Assembly (NCBI GenBank): GCA_037783415.1
Contig: JAZGTN010000095.1
Span: forward strand, 1,178,001 to 1,242,000
DNA from: Leptasterias polaris
Lineage: Eukaryota > Echinodermata > Asteroidea > Forcipulatida > Asteriidae
Length of the DNA: 64,000 nucleotides
Direction: 5' to 3'
In this document: in pieces, positions 25,166 through 34,298 of the stretch
How positions within the stretch are numbered: position 1 is the first letter of the stretch
Layout of the letters: each line of letters begins with the position of its first letter
The notes under the pieces: model-generated
What the model saw: the letters and a program-made list of their open reading frames with translations, nothing else
Told to the model about the DNA's origin: nothing
The model's database searches: none
Made by a program: the position numbers and the translations under genes

Positions 25166-28100
25166 TTCTGGTAATGAAACCAAGGATGCCTTACAAGTGA
25201 AGTTAATCACTTAAGCTTGCAAGCCTGAGGAGACCAGTAAAGAAAGAGATGGAGATGTTGCTTTTTCTTAAAATATTGTGTATTTTTTTCATTCTTCATT
25301 TTCAGGCAACTGCACCTACAACACTACCGGCAACTTCAGAACCTACGACAACTTCACCTACAACTACAACCTGACTGGAAGCTGCCCCCATGTCCTGACC
25401 AAGGACTGCTCTCCCAACAAGCGCTTCACCGTCTTGGTCCAGAACACACCCACGCCCAACAACCTTGTACGCCTCGTTCCCATTGTCACTGTCTACATCG
25501 AGAACAACAAGATTGAGCTGCTGACCAGAACCCATCAAGATCACGAGGTTGTCATGAAGGTGAGCAATTTGTATTATTTATTTATATTTTAAAAATTTGT
25601 TTAGCCTTCGAGAAAGACTCTGCTAGAGTTGAAACATCAGCAGCCGATTTCACGAAACGCTAGGATTAATCCTATCTTGAGTTAGGACGAGTAACTCGTC
25701 CTAACTTAAGACTAGTCCTATCTCTTAGCATTGCCTAGGACTAGTCCTAAGTTAGGAAGAGTTTGGTGAAATCGACGGCAGGCCACTAACTAAATTTTTC
25801 ATTTTTCGGTTTGTAAGCAGTTTCCAGAAGTACGATCTATTTACTTATTTTGTGCAGGATTTCTGACTGCCGTATTGCTATAGGTAAACTATCATTCTAA
25901 TATTTAAAGCACTGTGGCATTTGAGAAAATGCTTTAGCTACTTTTATTTTAAGAAAGCTGATTGACTGAAGTATTAAGAATAACAAGAAAAAACGAATTA
26001 GACATTTTTGTGTGCCCAAAGAGTGCCCCAGGATGTTGGCAAAAATCTCAACCCAAGTGTCTGTTTTGTTGTTGTTTTGGGGTTTGTTTTTTTTCATAAT
26101 TTTTTTTAGTTTTTTTTTTTTTTGGGGGGGGCTTCTACAGGTCTCAGAAATGTTGGAGTATTCAGTGCTTTATCGCTGTCAGCAAAAAGAAAAGAAAAAT
26201 CTTCTTGCACTGTAAATTAATTAGCGTTAAAATTGTACCCCAATCTTGGACTGTTGAGATGGTAGTCTCCTATTAAAACTTTCTTCCTTGATTTTGATTT
26301 CATCTTAAAGTACAATGGCGTTGAGGAAATGAGGACTCACGACTCCCCTCCAACCGACTACGAGTTTGGCAAGATTGAGCGCAACCGCACCCACTTCACC
26401 ATCAAGGCATCACTGGGTCTGACTGTCGTGTACTGCAAGGACAACGTCACTACCTCCATCTCACCGTGGTACGTCAACAAGACTTGCGGTATGTATTTTC
26501 AAACACCCTTAGTCTTTTCCCTCAGCACAAATTAATTTTAACCATACCCTTGTGATTAAAGAGTTGTAAAATCTTTAAACTTGTGGAAATCTCGGCCATC
26601 TAACAAACCAGTTTTGGCAGAACATGATTGGAAATTATAACAATTATTATAAGCTTCAATCTTGAAGCTCGGTAATTATTAAGTTTGTTCCAGTACCGAT
26701 CATTGAAAAATTTTCTTCTGAAATACTCAAATTAAATAGCATTCCAAGACCCCTCAAGTGCTGTTGCCGATTTTGATTGTCACAGCAATCAAACCAAGCA
26801 AAACTTACTGTCAAATAATACTCCATTTTCTGTTGTTCCATGAAATTCTCACAGGTTTGTTTTATGACGTGTGTTTTGAATGTAGAGGATGGGAATGAAA
26901 AACAATCCTTCAGAAGAAACTAGTCTTGGAGAAGAATTTTGAAATGATTTTTGATTCCCTCTATGATTTTTGTAGGACTTTGCGGTGACTTCAACGGAGA
27001 GACCTTCCATGAGATGAAGAACACCATCAGGGAAGAGCAGACCAACAGCACTAAGTTTGCTGCCAGCTGGCTGGTGCAAGGAGATAGCTGTGAGGACACC
27101 AGTAAGTAATACAGCCACAAACAAACATTAATCAGTTAGTTTGTTGTATTGGAGCAACAATATTGAAGAGAACTAATTTGAAGAACTTTTTTTTTAAACG
27201 TATATTCCAAGATAGTTAGGGAGAGACTCAAGATGATTCTCATGTCAAGCTTAAAAAATGTCTTGTAAAAGGTTATCTAAATTTCTCGGGCCTCTTGATC
27301 CCTACAATAGTCTCAGGGAGAGAATTCCAAAGTCGGGTGTAGTATGGATCGCTGAAGCTTTCTCTGAATTAGTATTTTTTTGAATTAATTTCCTGCTTCA
27401 AGCTATTTTAAAAAAACATAAAAAATTAATCTCAGAGTGAGGTTGGCCTTGTGAACGATTAACCTTGTTTGACTTCAGCGCTGCAGGAGTCTACTGCTGA
27501 GCAAAATGTGATGTCACAATACAAATTACTATGGCAAGAATGACTTGTTAGTTGCAGACAAATCCTCTGATCTCTTATGATTGTTTGTTTCCGTATTCTC
27601 ATGAATGTTGTGTGGTATTTACCCCCACAGTTTGCAAGCTGACTAAGGAGCAATTGCACCCACTTCCCGAGGCGGTCTACCTTGCCAACAAGCCCGCTGC
27701 TTGCTTCAGCAAAGAGCCCATCATGATGTGCCCGATGGGATGCAACGTCGAGAGACCAGAGAACATCTTCACTGGACCCGTCATCCCAACCAAGCAGTTC
27801 ATCAAGGTGAGTTTAATACTAGGATTAAATTCATGTACCTTGCATGGTTGGGGAAAAAAACCACAAAACTAAGATTTTGCAGTAGAAATATGTAAACAAT
27901 TGCTCATTTAGTTCCTTGGAATCTGAAAAGAACCAGTGATGTAGCAAATCAATAATTAATCAGAATGTTTTTTGGAAACGTTTTAAACAATAATATATGT
28001 GTTTTTAGTGATTTTCTTGAAAATTCAAAACAAAATCAAGATTTTTGTATTGTGAGACTTTCTAGTCCTTGATGTCCTTGACAATAAATTTAAATCTGCT

Positions 28101-28863
28101 CCAATTTTTATCTTGTCTACTAGGCAAGAGAAATAAGAATAAGGAATCAATTGCTCCTTTATGATTTGTTGAATACCCCCGTGGCTACGTCTGTGTATGG
28201 CAGGCTTAACACACGTATAGACAAAAATAATTGTAACTACCTCAGCTTTCAGGTGCAAGGATGTAAAGTTTTTACGACCCTCTGCTGGGCTTGGTTTTTA
28301 CAACATTCATACCGGCAATAGAGCGTTTACAAAAAAATGCAATTCAAATTTTTCTTTTTGCATAGCTGTAGCATACAGCCAGTTGACCTTCGTGACATTG
28401 AGGTCCAACATGGCTACGTGTGCGTCAAGCAATCTTTTAACAAACAAATGAAACTTTTGAGTTTAACTTTCTTGAGGTTAATGACTGGTAAAGGACTCAG
28501 AGATGAAACATCATTTTTGTTCAACATCTACATTGGGCACATTTTTCTTGCATTCTTCTGGCAGGCACTAGTTTCCACAATGGAGGAAAAAGTGTTTGGT
28601 TTTAATACTTTGGATTGAAAAATATTTTATCAAATAATAAACCACAAGGGAAAAATATTTTGCAACTGAAATAAATCATACTCTTTAATTTTAATCCTAT
28701 GCAGGTCGGCTACTTCTGCATGGCATCTGAGAACGTTGAGGAGACCAAGACGCAGATGGAAGCCCGCAGCGAACTCATCAAGTCGCAGCCAGTTGACCTG
28801 TGGCGCGACGTTGAGGTCCCACATGGCTGCATCTGCGCCAAGCAGTCTTGCAACAAGCCGTAG
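4801..28863 (+). CDS. vtg: Vitellogenin, complete gene, 31 coding exons, 1,596 aa
   Basis: Secreted large lipid-transfer yolk protein. Coding exons: 4801-4840, 5783-5812, 6022-6057, 6246-6409, 6630-6764, 8261-8377, 8821-8991, 9310-9458, 10071-10209, 10751-10908, 11242-11413, 11771-12013, 12373-12621, 13035-13252, 14283-14374, 15791-15915, 16773-16937, 19396-19588, 19938-20112, 20766-20951, 21772-21859, 22286-22492, 22736-22912, 23373-23552, 24277-24405, 24946-25105, 25306-25559, 26311-26488, 26976-27101, 27631-27806, 28705-28863. They total 4,791 nt with every phase compatible and no internal stop. Layout: signal peptide, N-terminal lipoprotein domain (about 25-700), middle region with GLPL motif, VWD domain (about 1302-1475), Cys-rich tail. 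No poly-serine phosvitin tract is present. All introns are GT-AG except intron 17 (GC-AG). About 45 N-glycosylation sequons. Apolipophorin is less likely given the VWD and tail. Family identity is very likely; exact edges of the tiny exons 2 and 3 are slightly less certain. Confidence 0.93.
7423..8237 (+). repeat. 34-bp minisatellite in vitellogenin intron 5 (about 24 copies)
   Basis: The unit TGAGGTGAAAAGAAACCATT plus CTTTTAGGTCCTCC repeats every 34 bases (for example at 7423, 7457, 7491). Variation is almost confined to AAG/AGG and CTCC/CTCA positions. The array ends about 25 bases before the exon 6 acceptor at 8260. Confidence 0.95.
8521..8636 (-). mobile_element. piggyBac-type terminal fragment in vitellogenin intron 6
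   Basis: It matches the right inverted terminus of the 37975-40974 element (AAGCAGGACA, TTCTTTTCAGAACTG, TAGCAAGACAAGTTC, then GCATGGTGTTACCGCAA). Only terminal sequence is present. Confidence 0.7.
9721..9868. repeat. MITE family A, copy in vitellogenin intron 8
   Basis: The ends are TTGATTTCAC and CTTTGTGAAATTGGCCC, with inner inverted GATTGATCTTAA / TTAAGATCAATC. Close relatives are at 17074-17222 and 35401-35545, and a decayed reverse copy at about 27450-27545. Confidence 0.75.
10620..10750 (+). repeat. MITE-derived sequence reaching the exon 10 acceptor
   Basis: The string TGGTATTTGTGACTGGTATC, then CTAAGTAAC, then GGTGCTAATCAG parallels 21470-21530 (TGGTATTTTGGCTGGTATCC, CTAAGTAAAA, AGTGCTAAGCAA). 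The final AG of this element-like sequence is the intron 9 splice acceptor. Confidence 0.5.
13269..13793. repeat. Two small inverted-repeat elements in vitellogenin intron 14
   Basis: The first (13267-13422) runs from ACCCCTTTCATA to TATGAAAGGGTT. The second (13703-13793) runs from TAGTGTCTGACTA to TAGTCAGACACTA. Near both lies a duplicated string AGGTTACTGTTTCTTTT (about 13464 and 13658). Confidence 0.55.
14395..14700 (+). repeat. Imperfect tandem duplication with poly-G, intron 15
   Basis: A unit of about 175 bp (TTTCTGATGAAAGGACCATT ... CCCATCAGA ... AAGTGGGG ... CACAAGGTTC) occurs twice. The first copy carries an uninterrupted G run of about 18 bases near 14493-14510. Confidence 0.7.
15010..15560. 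repeat. TCCAATTGGA-rich degenerate repeat, intron 15
   Basis: Variants of the palindromic CCAA(C/T)TGGAC and TTGGA occur dozens of times with no fixed spacing. It is unlike the rest of the window and noncoding on both strands. Confidence 0.6.
15532..15810 (+). repeat. 138-bp tandem duplication covering the exon 16 splice acceptor
   Basis: Two copies offset by 138 bp contain CACCAACTCAAT, CCAATTCTTTCCTACTG, GTTTGATTTTT and CTCATCAAATAGAGGATTCT. The right copy is the real acceptor (AG at 15789-15790). The left copy offers the same acceptor at 15651-15652 followed by GATTCTTAG, which is an in-frame stop. Confidence 0.85.
16773..16937 (+). other. vtg: Vitellogenin exon 17 with furin-type site RKRR-S
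   Basis: Exon 17 encodes ENTRKRRSVSTNEE. RKRR (about residues 783-786) fits the furin consensus R-X-K/R-R and is followed by Ser, so cleavage of the secreted precursor into two parts is plausible. The exon ends AAG and is followed by GCAAGC instead of GT; the next exon joins in phase 0. Confidence 0.7.
17074..17222. repeat. MITE family A, copy in vitellogenin intron 17
   Basis: Runs from CTCGATTTCACAAAGCACTA to CTTTGTGAAATCGGCCCC. It is closely similar to 35401-35545 along its length, including the inner TTCATCTTAAGATGAGTT. Confidence 0.8.
17328..17556 (+). repeat. MITE family B, copy 1
   Basis: A 229-bp unit beginning ATAGATAGTTCCCAGTAGAC and ending TTGCAACCTATCTATA; the outer 8 bases are inverted. 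A nearly identical copy in the same orientation is at 17782-18010. It has no coding capacity. Confidence 0.85.
17782..18010 (+). repeat. MITE family B, copy 2
   Basis: Direct copy of 17328-17556 with only a few substitutions, 454 bases downstream. High identity suggests recent insertion or a local duplication. Confidence 0.85.
18155..19189 (+). repeat. 24-bp satellite array, about 43 near-identical copies, intron 17
   Basis: The unit ATTGGAGTCTGGGTACATTT plus TAAA repeats with almost no divergence; I see only two variant units (near 18616 and 18850). Because 24 is a multiple of three, both strands stay open (ESGYILKL and MYPDSNFK repeats), but these are not genes. Confidence 0.97.
20549..20700 (+). 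repeat. Dispersed repeat family C, intron 19
   Basis: AAACCCCTTCTCTTAGTG, GGTTCTTTTATGTGCA, CAATGCACGGGACCTA and CCCGAAGGATGAAG recur in the same order, inverted, at about 59590-59745. It is probably a SINE or the 3' part of a LINE. Confidence 0.65.
21164..21338. repeat. MITE family D, copy in vitellogenin intron 20
   Basis: A 175-bp element with ends ATAGACCTTATGCAT and ATGCATAAGGTCTAT. A shorter copy in the opposite orientation is at 35232-35370 and shares AAACAATGGAAACGCGCTGA. Confidence 0.85.
21357..21560 (+). repeat. GCTAAGCA-type MITE relative, intron 20
   Basis: Contains TTTGGCTGGTATCCTGATGC, GCTAAGTAA, GTGCTAAGCAA and the end ACAGCTTTATGAAGTTGGG. It is related to sequences at 3538-3860 and 10620-10750. 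Confidence 0.55.
22085..22265 (-). mobile_element. tRNA-derived SINE, intron 21
   Basis: Read on the minus strand it has an A-box-like GATCAGTTGGTAGAGCGCC and a B-box region near AGGAGGTTGCAGGTT. It also has a shared core ATTGACAAAATAGGGAGAC upstream and TTTTTCTTTGTTCAACCCC downstream. All of these recur at 62545-62710, which defines a SINE family, not a tRNA gene. Confidence 0.75.
23671..23770 (-). repeat. Dispersed repeat family E, intron 24
   Basis: ATTGTCAAAGACCAGT, GACCCAACATATA, AATAACAAACCTGTGAAA and AGCTCAATCG match the reverse complement of 63670-63775. A weaker relative with AACCTGTGAAAATTTCA lies near 10350. Confidence 0.65.
24560..24672 (+). repeat. Right-end fragment of the 1547-type MITE family, intron 25
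   Basis: TTAAGCAGAGCCATGAAACT then AGGCCC matches the right end of the element at 1547-1718. Confidence 0.5.
25130..25160 (+). repeat. (TTA)n microsatellite, intron 26
   Basis: About ten TTA units directly follow the exon 26 donor region. Confidence 0.85.
25306..27101 (+). other. vtg: Vitellogenin von Willebrand factor D domain, exons 27-29
   Basis: Exons 27-29 encode a Cys-bearing domain of about 175 residues (about 1302-1475). It contains the diagnostic GLCGDFNGE motif at the start of exon 29 (about residue 1444) and ends ASWLVQGDSCEDT. Calcium- and disulfide-stabilised VWD domains sit near the C terminus of most vitellogenins. Seven of the sequons I count fall in this domain. Confidence 0.88.
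25637..25785. repeat. Fold-back MITE, intron 27
   Basis: The outer ends GCCGATTTCACGAAACGCTA and GTTTGGTGAAATCGACGGC are inverted. The interior repeats AGGACTAGTCCTAAGTTAGG-type palindromes, giving several alternative hairpins. Confidence 0.7.
28376..28446 (+). pseudogene. Decayed duplicate of the last vitellogenin exon inside intron 30
   Basis: CAGCCAGTTGACCTTCGTGA ... GAGGTCCAACATGGCTAC ... GTCAAGCAATCTTTTAAC parallels the true exon 31 (about 28790-28858) base by base with substitutions and one 3-bp deletion. The deduced peptide keeps QPVD...EV.HG...C.KQS.NK. Two of the three cysteines of the real tail (HGCICAKQSC) have become Tyr and Phe. No good acceptor or stop follows it. Confidence 0.8.
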
Positions 28864-29600
28864 ACACCCTAGGAAAGATGTACTGAACTTTTTTATGTAA
28901 AGACCCCCGACTAAAGAGTAACTGGACTTGTAACTAAAGGAATTATATCAAAACTTTGAATGCTTCACTTATGACTTGCCTGAGAAAAATTAATCCTTAT
29001 TATGAAACTTAATTTCTTGGATTTGGGATTGGTGAAGGCTACATGTTAAGGCCAATACTTTTTTTAAGATCTTGAATTGTGCTTTTTTTCCATCAGTATT
29101 AATCGTAATGTTGTGTTACTTTCTGGTCATTTGTTAGCAATTAGTTTCTATCTTTATATTTTGGAATTAGTGTCTTTTTCTTACCTCTGTAGTGGTAGAA
29201 CTTTATCCTCGTAGTCAATGCTTGTAGTACTTTTCCTCCACATTTTCTTTCTGAATTTTCTTTCACTGTTAACTCCCCAGTTTCTTTTTTTCCCTCAACA
29301 TTTCATGAAATCATAGTCCTTTTTAGAAGTTTAAAAAAATAAAAAATAAAAAATAAATGTAGTGCTCCTTTGTAGTGCACCTTTTCTGGTACAATGTCCC
29401 TCCCTATTAGATACTTATTAGTGTGATTTTTGACTAGATGCATTACTGGTTTTTCGTTTATCAGCTTAGATCACTGTAAAAAATAAATGCACTGTTTTTA
29501 TATTGGCCGTTTGTATGTTTTATTGTGTAAGTGGTTGAGGTTTTAGAGAAGGGATGTAATATTTAATTGTTAGAAGAATAAAAAAAAAAGGCAACAAAGT
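28864..29600 (+). terminator. vtg: Vitellogenin 3' UTR with candidate poly(A) signals
   Basis: After the stop at 28861-28863 there is AT-rich noncoding sequence. AATAAA hexamers lie at about 29345, 29352, 29482 and 29577. The last is followed by a short A run and GT-rich DNA, so cleavage near 29600 is plausible. Which signal is used cannot be told from sequence. Confidence 0.6.
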
Positions 29601-30671
29601 AAAAATTCATTTGCGTTTCATACTGTGTCTTTTTTTTTTGTAAGCCATGAAAATAATATTATAGGTAGCCATTTCATTTTACAATATTTAAAATACCCAT
29701 TTTATGCCGTGCTGTGACAATTATTAGGCTGGTAATATTTTCATCTGATAGACTTTTATTTTGAAGAAAAATGAATGGCGAACCCTCCCTCCTGTTCCTT
29801 CAAAATACTTAAAGAACCTTTTCGAGTATAATTAGTTATAATATAATAAAGTCAACAGTGATGTTTCCCCCACTGCTGGAAAACCTTTATAACTAATAAA
29901 AAGAACAGATCACAAGAAGCATTTCCACTTTCTACAAATTAAATCTGGAATTTGGATAGTAGAGCGTGTTAAAGGTTGGGGTTAGAGTTGAAGGGTTTTG
30001 GTTAATCTCCATTTGAACTCGGAGATATAAAACTACTTGAATTTTTGAAAATATGTAGTTCGGGTTGGGGCAATGAGTTGGCATCGAGATTTGGAGTTAA
30101 CCTTATAGTTTACTTGTACAAATAAATTTGAAACTTTGGTAGCAGACTCAGGGCTGTAGGGTTAGGGTTTTGGTTGATCTCCATTGTTAATTGATTACAG
30201 ATAAAACTAAATCTGAAATTCCCTCAAATTTGTGATTTACTGTGTGAACTAAAACGGTCCGCTATCTTGTGGAGTCAAAAATTCTGTTCTAAATAATGGC
30301 GGACGGTGTTAGTTCACAAAGTAAAAGGAAAACCACACAATTTCGACGTGTATTTGTGTGAATCGTTATGCCTATGGTCTACTCGAGAAACATCTTTCCA
30401 ACCATGATTATTTCATAACAAACGCTTTTTATAGCCCGATGTGGCCCATCTGAAGGCAACATGTTCCTTTAGGTTGCATTTTTATGCTTTAAATGATTCA
30501 GTTGGCCTTGGAGTTGCCTTTAATTCAGACCCAAGATATTCAATATTTTAGGAAACAATTTAGGCTTCATAAGAATGTAGGCCTATGGCTAACAATTCAC
30601 CTTCCTGTTGAATTTTTAAAAATAAATTATTGTAGAAACTTTGTGCAGTAAAATGGGCGGCTTCACTCGGC

Positions 30672-30703
<32 letters not shown>

Positions 30704-31669
30704 CGTACATGCTTACGCTTATTCTTTCTATAATATAACATAAACACAGGGCAGCTGGATCCCCAAACACTGCTGCGCGGTTGATGGATGGTAATTTTTA
30801 TTTTCATCCCTAAATATTAGGACCAATGCTGACTGCGAACGTAACACAAAATGGCCGCCCACTTTTGAAAACCGTTGTTACACGCCTGCTCTACAGTATT
30901 TGAACTTAGATCACCTATATGACCTAACGCTTGTGAAAGTTAAGTCCAACCACTGGCTTGAATTACGCAGTAACGTCCAGTAAATCTAGCCCATTTTTAC
31001 GGCCAACTTAAACGTCCCGTAAGAAATCCCATCCCGTTATGCGTAATTTGTATTACGTGTATTGCAATAAATAAAAAAGGCAAGACTATTCTTTGAAGCG
31101 ATAGGGTGGATGCAGATCAAGCACTGTTCATTGATCAAGGATGCCTTCACCAACATTACTGTGGCTTGACAGTTGCTCGCGAAATCACTCCACTCTAAGC
31201 GAGAACACATCAACTTGTTGTCTGGTGAGTGTGAGTGGTCTTAATATCATTCTTCCATCATGGCTTCTATGAATCTACTCTCGCTAGGGGTGCGTTCCAC
31301 TTGCGCAAACGGTCACAAACGTTTATGCGAACGGTCGCGGTCTGTTTGCGCAAGTGGAACGCAACCCTGCCGTTTCTCTTGACCGTTTGAAATGCCCCCA
31401 TATTGGTTTGCTCCTTCTGAAATCAGTTCTTGGTGGTCTGTGATTTGAATATAGTTGTCCTAAATTTGTTTACTGTTCTTTCTTTTTCACCACTAGAATT
31501 AAAAGGTTTTTTGTTGTTTTAAATTAGAACAAAAAAAAACCTGTCTGGCTTTTGGGCTATAACCTTTTTAATTACGACCTTTTTTTCTTCTTTTTTGTTA
31601 CTCCTAAGGCACATAGAGGTGTGTTTAAATTTTTGATGGCCATATAATGACAAACAACACAGTCATCTA
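29601..31669. other. Intergenic DNA with small palindromes and a 30-base poly-C run
   Basis: No gene is seen. An inverted pair TGTGTGAACTAAAACGGTCC / GTTAGTTCACAAAGTAAA lies at about 30236-30326. An uninterrupted C30 run is at 30673-30702. A second palindrome, GGGTGCGTTCCACTTGCGCA ... TGCGCAAGTGGAACGCAACCC, lies at 31287-31368. Confidence 0.6.
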
Positions 31670-32531
31670 TATGGTGTTCCATATCTGCCGTCGTCCGTCG
31701 CCCGTCGTGTGTCGCCCGTCGCCCGTCGTGTGTCGCCCGTCGCCCGTCGTGCGTCGCCCGTCGTCCGTCGTCCGTCGCCTCTTGCTCTTTATTGTATCCC
31801 ATTTCTGCCATTTGTCAGTTCCATATATGCCATTTTTCGTCGTGCGTCGTGCCTCCTCTAAATTATCCCACGTTGAATTTTATTTTTTGGGGCAAAAATA
31901 ACACTTGGTTTGAATTTCAGAATAAAAATATATATTTTATTGTTTATTTAAATTTTGTGCCAGGGGAATAGGGCCAAGGATTTCAGGTAGGCCCTAGTCC
32001 AGCATATCAGCACTATTTATAGTGCTAACAAAACACTTTTCTAAAGTCTTGTGTGTACCTACCTGCAATTCAAGTCATGTCGAAGCTTCAGTATACAACA
32101 AATTTCACTGTATGTGTATCCGGCATCAAAATAATGCTGAATAAGTTCATCTCGTGGAAACTATTAGGGAATCTAACATTATGAGTATTTACTGCATCAG
32201 TTCAACGTTACTATGGTATGTCCGGGGGTCTGATTTGTGATATCGTGTACATGTAACAGACAGAAATATTACAATACAACTTACAAGGCCTGAAGTCATG
32301 GTTGTGCACAATAGTTATGCCTAGAAATACAATCTACCGCTGAGTTTTATTTATTTATTTACAGTACTTATTTAATACGACAAGGTTATTATTTTCAAAC
32401 CAAGTGTTATTTTTGCCCCCAAAAATAAAATTCAACGTGGGATAATTTGGAGGAGGCACGACGGGCGACGGGTGACGCACGACGCACGACGCACGACGCA
32501 CGACGCACGACGGCAGATATGGAATTCCATA
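31670..32531. mobile_element. Fold-back element 1 (TATGG...CCATA ends, 6-bp target duplication)
   Basis: The 862-bp element starts TATGGTGTTCCATATCTGCC and ends GGCAGATATGGAATTCCATA. The flanks carry CATCTA on both sides (31664-31669 and 32532-32537). Each arm contains a run of CGTCG-type 5-10-bp repeats and then a shared TTGAATTTTATTTTT. No transposase is seen, so it would need one in trans. Confidence 0.8.
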
Positions 32532-33097
32532 CATCTAGTATATTTTGAACATTTTCCTTTTCCTTTTTTTCCTAATTTTTTTCTTTTTTTACATTAGGCT
32601 CAATTTGTTTATTTTTTTATATTTTAGTTTACTTGTTTTTACCTTGGGTGGGAAGCTAATGTTCTTTTTATACTCAACTGGTATAATTGAAAAAAGGAAT
32701 CTCCTAAACATTCACGGCAAATAATTATCGACAGAATGGTTGAAGTATCAACTTGTAGACAATATAGAGTAATTTGTAAATACAGTGAAGTGAAACTTAT
32801 ATAATTTGGTTTTGTACCCTTACACCGATGTGTGTTAAGCATTGTATACTTAGTACTTTCCCGAGTTCAGTGAAAAAAATCCACAGGCAAGTGAAACTTA
32901 TTTATCAATATAAATATTTATGTAACCATTCGTTCCCCATTTTCTTCAAATGTGCTTAAATACTTTACCGGAAATTTCAATTAAATGTTTTTGTGCCCTG
33001 TTGACACTTATTCATTTAATAAGGTTCAACCCTAAATTTTAAAAACTAATTTAAGAGAAGCCGGTCACTCGCCCTCTCGGGATCGTTTTCTTATTCA

Positions 33098-34044
33098 TTA
33101 TCTCAGATATCTGACATTTAAATTCCTCGATATCCCTAACCACTCTGGCATCGGCATCCTTCTACGATACCTCTCACTCAAGTCACGAAGGAAAGATAAC
33201 TTCTCAGTGTTTTTGTCCGAGATGATACAAAACAAGTGTCCCAAACTGTATACGTCGCTTTTGATACCCTGTTTGCAGACGCCCTCTATCACCTCCGGTG
33301 GTAAATGCGGGCAGTTTTTGTGGCACCATGACTTTCTTGAAAAGGGCCACATGAATTCAGGATACAGGATATGGAAGGTCTGTCCGTGTAGCAAGTCCAA
33401 GGTCGATTAATTTTGCTGCCCATTTATTGGACTTATTGATGTCACACCACACCATAATGTTTCCATTGTGGAGGTCATTGTGGGACCATCCAGCATTATG
33501 TAAGGCAAGAAGTCCTCTTGACATATCAAGACATTATTATCTGGATCCAGTCCAAGGGCTCCAAGTTGGCTGGAGGTTTTGATAGAAGAGTTTAGGTTTC
33601 TCGATTTCTTGGTTACTGGATCTCCCACAAACTCGATGGCGAATGTTTCCTGATCAATGATGCCCCACACTTTGGGGAACTCATTGAAATGTTGGACAGC
33701 CATCATGGCTCTGATTTCTTGCACCATCTCTTGGTATGTCTCCATACTGCCCTTAACATCAAGAAGTTTTTTGACAGCAACTATAGAGTTCCATCTGAAA
33801 TCCTCCTCTTCAGTAGTACCTCTCCAAACACCCTCTTCCCAAGACAGACTGGGGTACCTTGTCTCATCACGTCCTCTAACTCACTTTCGTGAAGAACCGG
33901 AATGAATGAGGATTCGGCAGGTAGAGGGACAGCGCCGAAGACAAATGAGTCCTCTTGGGCAGGAGTTGCTTTGGGATGCGAGGGTCCTTTCCTCCGAGCT
34001 TTGATGTTAATCTCCGGAGGAGTTTGTGCTTTATTCACAAGCCT
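33098..34044 (-). pseudogene. Broken protein-kinase-like domain
   Basis: On the minus strand the pieces follow kinase order. There is a glycine-loop-like CLGKRVFGEVLL (near 33835), VAVKKLLDVKG (near 33760), a catalytic-loop-like SHNDLHNGNIM (near 33475), LIDLGLA in place of the usual DFG (near 33400), LPPEV and SDVYSLGHL (near 33250). The pieces lie in different frames: the glycine-loop frame stops before VAVKK, and the DLG frame stops soon after PYPVS. At least two frameshifts are needed, so this is a pseudogene or a badly assembled gene. A splice acceptor (CTATAG) at about 34045-34050 could begin the first exon. The remaining catalytic Asp suggests an active ancestor. Kinase-like origin is fairly sure; the exon model is not. 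Confidence 0.6.
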
Positions 34045-34298
34045 CCTATAGAAATAGAAAAATTGTTCTTTTATAAGGTGGGGTCGGGTTTGAGCACCTT
34101 TTATCACTAACATTCCATTGTAAACTTTTTATTAAAACGTTACTTCGTCAATTGGATTTTGTTTTTCCATTATCTTAAAAATAATGGTAGTTGTTTGTGA
34201 TTAGTGCTTTTTAATGGAAATTGTATCTTTGGAAATTGATTCAATCTTGGCTGGACCTCAATTTGCCAGTCTACTAGTCAAGAACTCACCTTTTATTG

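Noticed and set aside
4801..28863. Apolipophorin/apolipoprotein B in place of vitellogenin
   Set aside because: The length (1,596 aa), the GLPL motif, the C-terminal VWD with GLCGDFNGE and the Cys-rich tail fit vitellogenin; apoB-like proteins are far longer.
30616..30807. Open frame through poly-Gly (minus strand)
   Set aside because: It is created by the C30 homopolymer at 30673-30702.
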